A stretch of 59,805 bases of DNA from Chlorobiaceae bacterium. GTDB lineage: Bacteria > Bacteroidota > Ignavibacteria > UBA10030 > SZUA-254. Below are positions 54,578-59,805 of this stretch, piece by piece. Under the pieces are notes generated by a model. That model did not search any database. It was not told where the DNA came from and saw nothing but the letters and a program-made list of their open reading frames with translations. The translations under genes and the position numbers were made by a program. Where the stretch lies: positions 1-59,805 of the forward strand of contig PNNN01000064.1 in the NCBI GenBank assembly GCA_013824245.1, given 5' to 3'. Positions within the stretch are counted from its first letter, which is position 1; every line of letters starts with the position of its first letter.

Positions 54578-54594
54578 TCTCGGTCTAATTCAAA

Positions 54595-55851
54595 TCAGCC
54601 GAGAGCCCGATAAAATTCGGATATAGTTGTTACCCCGGCTTTCACTTTGTTGATTCCATCTTGAAAAGCGCTTTCAAATCCGGAGGCGCGGGCTGCGTCT
54701 TTAATCTTCATAATTGACGCATGTTGATATATAAGATCGCGCATTTGATCGTTAAGCACAAGAACTTCCTGAATGGCGGTTCGTCCGTAATACCCGGAGT
54801 TGTCGCATTTTTCGCATCCCTTGCCGTGATAGAATTTAGCTTCGCCTGCAAGCATGCTGACGAATGAAGATTCGTCTGCTTTAGTCGGTTGATATTCTTC
54901 TTTGCATGAGGTGCATATTTTACGAACGAGTTGCTGATATACGATGCCGATAAGTGTTGATGCCAGCCAGTATGGCGGAACCCCAATGCTTATTAACCGG
55001 AAGATTGCGCCGATTGCGCTATCCGATAATATAGTGCTTAGAACGAGATTGCCGGTGAGCGCCGCCTCTGCCGCCACTACACCGGTTTCTGCTTCACGAA
55101 TTTCACCGAGCATGATAATGTTAGGATTCTGCCGGAGGATAGCGCGAAGAGCATCGACGTACGTAAATGATTTATCGGATGAGGCGCTTACCTGAGAAGC
55201 GAAGTCAAGTTTATACTCAACAGGATTTTCTACCGTGAAAATATTTTTCTCCATACCTTGAATATCGTTTACGGCGGCATAGGTTGTAGTTGTTTTCCCC
55301 GAACCGGATGGTCCGGTAACAATGAATAAACCGTTCGGACGATGGAGCAAATTGCGAACCTTGATAAGATTTTCAGGTGTAAATCCGAGTTCATCCAAAC
55401 TTGTAACGCGCGCGTTCTTCTCAAGTATCCGCAGGGCGATTCGTTCTCCGAACATGACCGGTATTGTGCTGATCCGTATATCAAATTGGTGAAGACCGAC
55501 ATTCAGAGAAAATCGGCCGTCTTGAGGTTTTTTCTTTTCGAATGCGTTTAATGCGCCTTTTGTTTTAAGAACGTTTGCAAGGTTTTCGGAAATCTCACGA
55601 GGCAAAGAAACTAATTTTTTCAGAACACCCTCGGAACCATAGCGAATTCTAAGCTCTGCGTCTGTTGGTTCAAAATGAATATCAGTCGCTTCACTTTTTA
55701 CCGCGCGGAGGAGAATTTCATCAACCATCACTTCGGCTGTGGGAACCTTGCCGGTCCGAAAAAGATCCCGAATTTTGTCTTTAGCAAATGAACTTATATC
55801 GAATTGTTCTAAGTTTACTTTGCTTGGAATGTTTTTGAAATCATCAATCAT
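54595..55851 (-). CDS. Orphan GspE/PilB-type ATPase
   Basis: The protein has 418 residues. It has the N2 domain (SEATDIHFEP, about 53-62), Walker A GPSGSGKT (180-187), the Asp box FTVENPVEY, Walker B NIIMLGEIR (244-252) and the zinc-binding tetracysteine CTSC (313-316) and CEKC (346-349). The His box, normally STLHTNDA, reads STILSDSA, so its conserved His is absent. The usual long N1 domain is short, and no pilin, secretin or platform gene is nearby. It lies 10 bp after a stand-alone receiver gene, so a signalling-controlled assembly motor is plausible, but the loss of the His box makes weak activity or a regulatory role possible. Confidence 0.9.
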   Translation of the reverse strand: MIDDFKNIPSKVNLEQFDISSFAKDKIRDLFRTGKVPTAEVMVDEILLRAVKSEATDIHFEPTDAELRIRYGSEGVLKKLVSLPREISENLANVLKTKGALNAFEKKKPQDGRFSLNVGLHQFDIRISTIPVMFGERIALRILEKNARVTSLDELGFTPENLIKVRNLLHRPNGLFIVTGPSGSGKTTTTYAAVNDIQGMEKNIFTVENPVEYKLDFASQVSASSDKSFTYVDALRAILRQNPNIIMLGEIREAETGVVAAEAALTGNLVLSTILSDSAIGAIFRLISIGVPPYWLASTLIGIVYQQLVRKICTSCKEEYQPTKADESSFVSMLAGEAKFYHGKGCEKCDNSGYYGRTAIQEVLVLNDQMRDLIYQHASIMKIKDAARASGFESAFQDGINKVKAGVTTISEFYRALG

Positions 55852-55861
55852 GTTAGCCCGA

Positions 55862-56251
55862 TCAATTATCCTGGAGAACTCGTTCTACTGTAGATAATAT
55901 ATCTTCAATTTTATACGGCTTGCCAATAAAATCTTTCGCTCCAAATTCTTTTGCTTCCATTGCATGTTTAAGGTCTGCATATCCGGTGAGCATTATAGCT
56001 TTAATATTGGGGGCGTGCTCTTGTAAATATTTTAAAACCTGTATGCCGTTCACGTTAGGCATCTGGATATCCAGAAGAACGAGGTTGTAACCCCCGAATT
56101 TAAGAGCATTAATCGCTTCTTCGCCGTCGGAAGCTTCTGAAACATCGTAACCGGCTCCGATAAGAACATGGCTTAATAGTGTTCGCAGATCGGGTTCATC
56201 ATCAACTATTAAAAGGTGTTGTTTTTCTTTCACTTGTATTTGCTCCTGCAT
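55862..56251 (-). CDS. Stand-alone response-regulator receiver domain
   Basis: The protein has 129 residues. The acidic pocket is DDE at 17-19, phospho-acceptor Asp61 in LLDIQMP, switch Thr89 and Lys111 in GKPY; all are intact. It directly precedes the GspE/PilB-like ATPase (10 bp), suggesting that it signals to it. The end (GAKDFIGKPYK) is very like the receiver at 8981, pointing to a shared ancestor. Confidence 0.93.
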   Translation of the reverse strand: MQEQIQVKEKQHLLIVDDEPDLRTLLSHVLIGAGYDVSEASDGEEAINALKFGGYNLVLLDIQMPNVNGIQVLKYLQEHAPNIKAIMLTGYADLKHAMEAKEFGAKDFIGKPYKIEDILSTVERVLQDN

Positions 56252-56439
56252 GTAAAATATATAACTTAAAGTATTCGCAAGTTAAAGAAAACGAGCATGA
56301 AAATCAAGAGCGAGTGTGTTTTATGCCAATAATAATCAAAATTACTTTCACTAAATTGTTCACCATGCTAATTTTAATGACATCATATATTCAGAAAATC
56401 CTGCATCTCAAAAGTAGATAATTTTGTATGTTTTCAATA

Positions 56440-58512
56440 TTATGGATCGTTTTGGGATGCAAGTTTCTGCCGTGCGGTTTTACTTCCCAGGATAGCGGCG
56501 CGGTTATAATTTTCGCGTGCTTTTCGAATCTCCCCGATCGTTTCATAGACTCTTCCAAGATCTTCGTAGGCGAAAGAAAGATTTGGATTTACCTCGATAG
56601 ACTTTTTTAATAAAGAGATTGTTGTTTCGGTATCACCGGTCGCGAAATATGATTTTGCCATGTTTTTATATCCTAAGGCATAATTCGAATCAACATCGAT
56701 AGCTTTTTTAAAATAATTTATTGATATATCATATTTCTTGAAATCATAATAAATCAATCCGAGATTATTATATACGCCGGGTATATTTTTATCAAAATTT
56801 ATCGCTTCTTCTAATTTTTGAATAGCAGCAGAGTATTGATTCAACTTGATATAATAACTTCCGTGAAGAAAACAAAAAGCTGCGTATTTCGATTTCGCTT
56901 CGGTGTTATTAGAATCAATTGAAATCCAATTTTTGAAAGTTCTTTCTATCGATCTGTAACCATATTCACCCAGTTCCCAATACGATTGGATTAATTTATC
57001 GTAACCGTTTCCATCGGATGGAAATTGGATTATATATTTCTTCCACAAATCAACAAGATTATTTATATCTCTCTCGTAGAAATAATACATCGCTAAATGA
57101 AATGTCGTTTGATATATGCCTGATTGAGAAGAGGTTTGGGGATTGAGGAATAATTTTACCCGGTTGATATTTGGGAGTGTCGAAGCGTTTAAAACAAAAA
57201 ATAGAATTGATGTGAACATCGTTGATACAGTTAAAATGCTTAATAATCGATAAGAATGAATTTTCAACAATCGGTAGCCCGTTGTTGCCGCGTAAACAGC
57301 GAGAACGTAAAATAAGGGCGCTATAACATCCCAATCGATTGCCATCGGTAAATCGAACTTCACGATAAACATGAAAAGTATCAGACTAATTCCGGTGAAG
57401 ATAAAAATATTTGAGTTTTCAGTCGGAGAAAATTTATTGCGCGAATAAATAAAAGAGAGAACGATCAGAAATAAAGCGGGAGCTCCGTTAAGAATCAATA
57501 AATTCAGAATATCTACAAGATGATATGGTGAAAAAAGCGAATATGCCTGATAGTAGTCATCAGATTGAGTAAGCGCGAGAAGGTGTGAATGGTTCGACGG
57601 TGAGAGGAATAATTCCAGCCGATATCCCGAAAATGAAAATATTAAAAAAGAAAGTGATGCTGCAACCGCGCCTCCCAATAAAATATTTTTTAGACCGCTC
57701 GTTTTGTATTCTATGAACAGCAAGTATAATAATGAGGGTACCAATAAAACGGCGCTCAAATATCCGGAGAATAATATGAGGAAGAAAAGAATCGAAATTA
57801 AAACGAAAGAAACACGCTTTTGCAAATAAGCGACAACTGCCCAAATATATATCGAAATGAAAAATAATTGCACGGAATAAAATTCAACATATCCGAAGTA
57901 CAATTGCATGTACGGAAATGAAAGAATAAAAATAAAAGATAGCAGTGTGTGCCGAGGGTCGGTAGTTAATAGTCTGATCGTATAGAAGGAAGATATAATG
58001 AAACCAATTCCTAAAATTATCTCACCGATCAGAAAAACATCCATTATCCCCAAATAAGTATCGGCTCCAAATATTTTGATCATTATGTAAAAATATAACT
58101 TAGAACCGGGATGGCGGGAAAGTTCGAGTTCACGGGCACCTTTCATGATATTCTCATATCCGTTCAATATCACATATCCGTCTCCCAACAACGGTGTTTG
58201 AATACGAAGAATGATTGCAGCGGCGATAAAAGCTGCGATCGAGAAAAAAAGAAATACAAAAGGTTTTAACGAAACGAATGAAGCGATTTTTTCAAGAAAG
58301 GGTTCATATCTCGATGTAAAGATGAATATGCTTATTATCAGCATGAGGGAAATATATATGATCACCGTTGTCGAAGATAAAAACGCAAGTGAGTGAAAAC
58401 CCCAAGATAGATTTGAAGGTAACAAAAACCCTGCAAATTGAAGAATTAAAATGCAAATGGGATAACTCGCCGCAATGATCGTGAAGCGTTTATTTCTGTC
58501 ATCATTTTCCAC
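56440..58512 (-). CDS. Polytopic membrane protein with C-terminal TPRs (glycosyltransferase-like)
   Basis: The 690-residue protein starts at GTG; no in-frame ATG fits. About 12 membrane helices fill residues 10-430. After the second helix region the loop LLGDGYVILNGYENIMKG carries an acidic patch like the first luminal loop of GT-C transferases (PMT/ArnT/TMTC types). The C-terminal 230 residues hold about four TPR units (for example VYNNLGLIYYDFKKYDISI and ALGYKNMAKSYFATGD). The plan resembles TMTC-type O-mannosyltransferases with TPRs, so protein glycosylation is a reasonable guess, but the catalytic residues cannot be confirmed here. Confidence 0.78.
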   Translation of the reverse strand: MENDDRNKRFTIIAASYPICILILQFAGFLLPSNLSWGFHSLAFLSSTTVIIYISLMLIISIFIFTSRYEPFLEKIASFVSLKPFVFLFFSIAAFIAAAIILRIQTPLLGDGYVILNGYENIMKGARELELSRHPGSKLYFYIMIKIFGADTYLGIMDVFLIGEIILGIGFIISSFYTIRLLTTDPRHTLLSFIFILSFPYMQLYFGYVEFYSVQLFFISIYIWAVVAYLQKRVSFVLISILFFLILFSGYLSAVLLVPSLLYLLFIEYKTSGLKNILLGGAVAASLSFLIFSFSGYRLELFLSPSNHSHLLALTQSDDYYQAYSLFSPYHLVDILNLLILNGAPALFLIVLSFIYSRNKFSPTENSNIFIFTGISLILFMFIVKFDLPMAIDWDVIAPLFYVLAVYAATTGYRLLKIHSYRLLSILTVSTMFTSILFFVLNASTLPNINRVKLFLNPQTSSQSGIYQTTFHLAMYYFYERDINNLVDLWKKYIIQFPSDGNGYDKLIQSYWELGEYGYRSIERTFKNWISIDSNNTEAKSKYAAFCFLHGSYYIKLNQYSAAIQKLEEAINFDKNIPGVYNNLGLIYYDFKKYDISINYFKKAIDVDSNYALGYKNMAKSYFATGDTETTISLLKKSIEVNPNLSFAYEDLGRVYETIGEIRKARENYNRAAILGSKTARQKLASQNDP

Positions 58513-58759
58513 TTTTTATATTTTCATTTAGTTAGACTTTTCAATTTTCCCAAATAAAGTGGCAATAAGTATTTTACGGTTCATAATATTTATTTTTCTA
58601 CATGGAATCTTCATTCAATATGATTATAAAAATCACAATAGAGAACACTTTTGAATGATAGAAATATAATAATTTTCAGAAAGCCGATGATAAGACATCC
58701 CCAAATTTTTGGCAACATTGCAGTTGAAAGTTGATATCATATAATGATGTTGGGTTAAA

Positions 58760-59461
58760 TTATAAACCGATGATCAGACGTCTGCTAAGGATAGAGGGGA
58801 GTTTGAATTTTTTCAACGCATCAATGGTTTTTTGTATATCGTATTCAAGACGGATATTCTGATACATCCATTCTTTAGTATCGAAAATGCCGAATGAAGT
58901 CTTCGGGATGCCGTCTCTTGGCTGCCCAACGCTTCCAACGTTAATAATAAAACGTTTCTCATGCTCTAATTTCGTTGATGATAAATCTTCGCTGATGAGC
59001 GCCGGAATATGTGTATGTCCGATGAAACAAATCGATGTCTTAAATCCCCGGAATGCTTCTTCTGCTTCTTGATATGTGAATATATATTGAAAGTTTTCCG
59101 GGTTTAGGGGTGAAGCGTGGACAAATGTCAGGTTCTGCCAGATGACGTTTAACGGTAGAGTCTCTAAAAACTTTTTATTCTCCTCAGTTATTATCTTTTC
59201 AGTCCAGAGGAGTGTTTTCTTTCCCATCTTATTAAAGTTTTTAATTGGAATTTTTTTTAACTGAGCTAAGTCATGGTTGCCGGATATTGTCCTGAAACAT
59301 TTTTGTCGTACCAGTTCGATGCATTCGTTCGGAAATGGTCCGTAACCGACAATATCACCGAGGCAAAATATTTTTTCGATGTTGTTCGATTTCAGATAAG
59401 AAAAAATAGCTTCCAGAGCAGGGAGATTCGAGTGAATATCAGATAATATCGCAATTTGCAT
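58760..59461 (-). CDS. Metallophosphoesterase (calcineurin-like)
   Basis: I start it at the internal ATG that gives MQIAILSDIHSN; the longer frame adds 24 unrelated residues. The protein has 233 residues. The metal-binding residues are Asp8 and His10, Asp36 in CLGDIVGYGP, GNHD (61-64), His115 in FVHASP, and GHTHIP (148-153). It is soluble and probably cytoplasmic, a small two-metal phosphatase or phosphodiesterase of the YfcE/PP2A-like group. It stands alone; the substrate is unknown. Confidence 0.92.
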   Translation of the reverse strand: MQIAILSDIHSNLPALEAIFSYLKSNNIEKIFCLGDIVGYGPFPNECIELVRQKCFRTISGNHDLAQLKKIPIKNFNKMGKKTLLWTEKIITEENKKFLETLPLNVIWQNLTFVHASPLNPENFQYIFTYQEAEEAFRGFKTSICFIGHTHIPALISEDLSSTKLEHEKRFIINVGSVGQPRDGIPKTSFGIFDTKEWMYQNIRLEYDIQKTIDALKKFKLPSILSRRLIIGL

Positions 59462-59732
59462 ACAGTAATTAACAGAAAAAGTGGTGAAAACCAAAAAATA
59501 CACCGATTGAAACTCGGTAGGAGAAATAAACATCGATGTCTTAATGCTGAAAATAAATCAACTTTTTCATTCTAAAAACGATATTTTTGATTGAAACTTG
59601 TGATATTTGTCTCAAAGTCCAAGTTCCCGCAGAGGGTCTAAATATCAGTTGTGATAATTCGCATCCATGCGTTGAGAGAGGGGTTGATTTCCTTTATTTT
59701 GATGTAAGATTTGACAAATAAAGGATTTTAGA

Positions 59733-59805
59733 GTGAACAAGCAAGTAATAAAAGTAGTTTTAATGGGATTATTGATCACGATATTGTGTATAAATTTTGG
59801 TTATT
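59733..59805 (+). CDS. Start of an exported protein (runs off the window)
   Basis: A GTG start (VNKQVIKVV) with an AAAGGA ribosome-binding site 7 bases before it leads into a hydrophobic run (VVLMGLLITILCIN), reading as a signal peptide. The rest lies beyond the window. A TTGACA element at 59711-59716 may be a -35 box but no good -10 follows. Confidence 0.5.
   Translation, partial: MNKQVIKVVLMGLLITILCINFGY

Noticed and set aside
58680-58740. TGGCA...TTGCA resembling a sigma-54 promoter
   Set aside because: The spacing between the two elements is only three bases, too short for a -24/-12 promoter.

Overview
The window reads as a chromosome segment from a low-to-moderate GC, Gram-negative bacterium of the Bacteroidota/Chlorobi/Ignavibacteriota (FCB) type. 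The grounds are three secreted proteins ending in the type IX secretion (T9SS) sorting domain with its N-[YF]-PNPFN motif, a PorV/PorQ-like barrel, a Wza/Wzc/WecA polysaccharide system and sigma-54 regulators. The genus cannot be fixed from the sequence alone, and the family names below come from reading motifs, not from searches.

Region 1 (1-8.9 kb, plus strand): a type I restriction-modification locus, hsdM (partial) - hsdS - cargo - hsdR - two tiny genes. The cargo between hsdS and hsdR is a DUF2235 (Tle1-like) serine hydrolase, a 58-codon chimeric ORF ending in a second HsdS tail, a DUF6978-like gene and a DUF1828/DUF1829-like gene. hsdM to the chimera are chained by stop/start overlaps, and the last two cargo genes overlap each other in the same way. 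The second HsdS tail suggests the cargo entered by recombination at the conserved end of hsdS.

Region 2 (9.0-23.4 kb, minus strand): a stand-alone receiver, a small exported beta-sandwich protein, a 3611-residue T9SS repeat protein with a cohesin-like N-terminus, a 692-residue relative ending in a dockerin-like Ca-binding repeat, and a second receiver.

Region 3 (23.4-46.1 kb): an exopolysaccharide locus. The minus arm runs from a Wzc-like co-polymerase and BY-kinase through an overlooked 59-residue two-helix protein, a polymerase/ligase, a GT26 enzyme, a flippase, GT4 and GT2 glycosyltransferases, a hexapeptide acyltransferase, a polysaccharide deacetylase, three FemAB/BioF2-like acetyltransferases plus the stub of a fourth, an ATP-grasp ligase and half of an AMP-binding enzyme. 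The plus arm holds a Wza-like lipoprotein, a PorV-like barrel, a decayed sigma-54 activator and a WecA-type initiating transferase fused to a FlaA1/CapD-type N-terminal half. The 480-bp divergent region between the arms carries a -24/-12 element facing each arm and a perfect 9-bp inverted repeat spaced 53 bp, suggesting sigma-54 co-regulation.

Region 4 (46.5-59.8 kb): two tandem GH18 glycosidases with T9SS tails, an NtrC-type activator with a degenerate receiver, an orphan GspE/PilB-type ATPase next to a receiver, a polytopic membrane protein with C-terminal TPRs, a metallophosphoesterase and the start of an exported protein. No tRNA, rRNA, CRISPR array, transposase or integrase was recognised.
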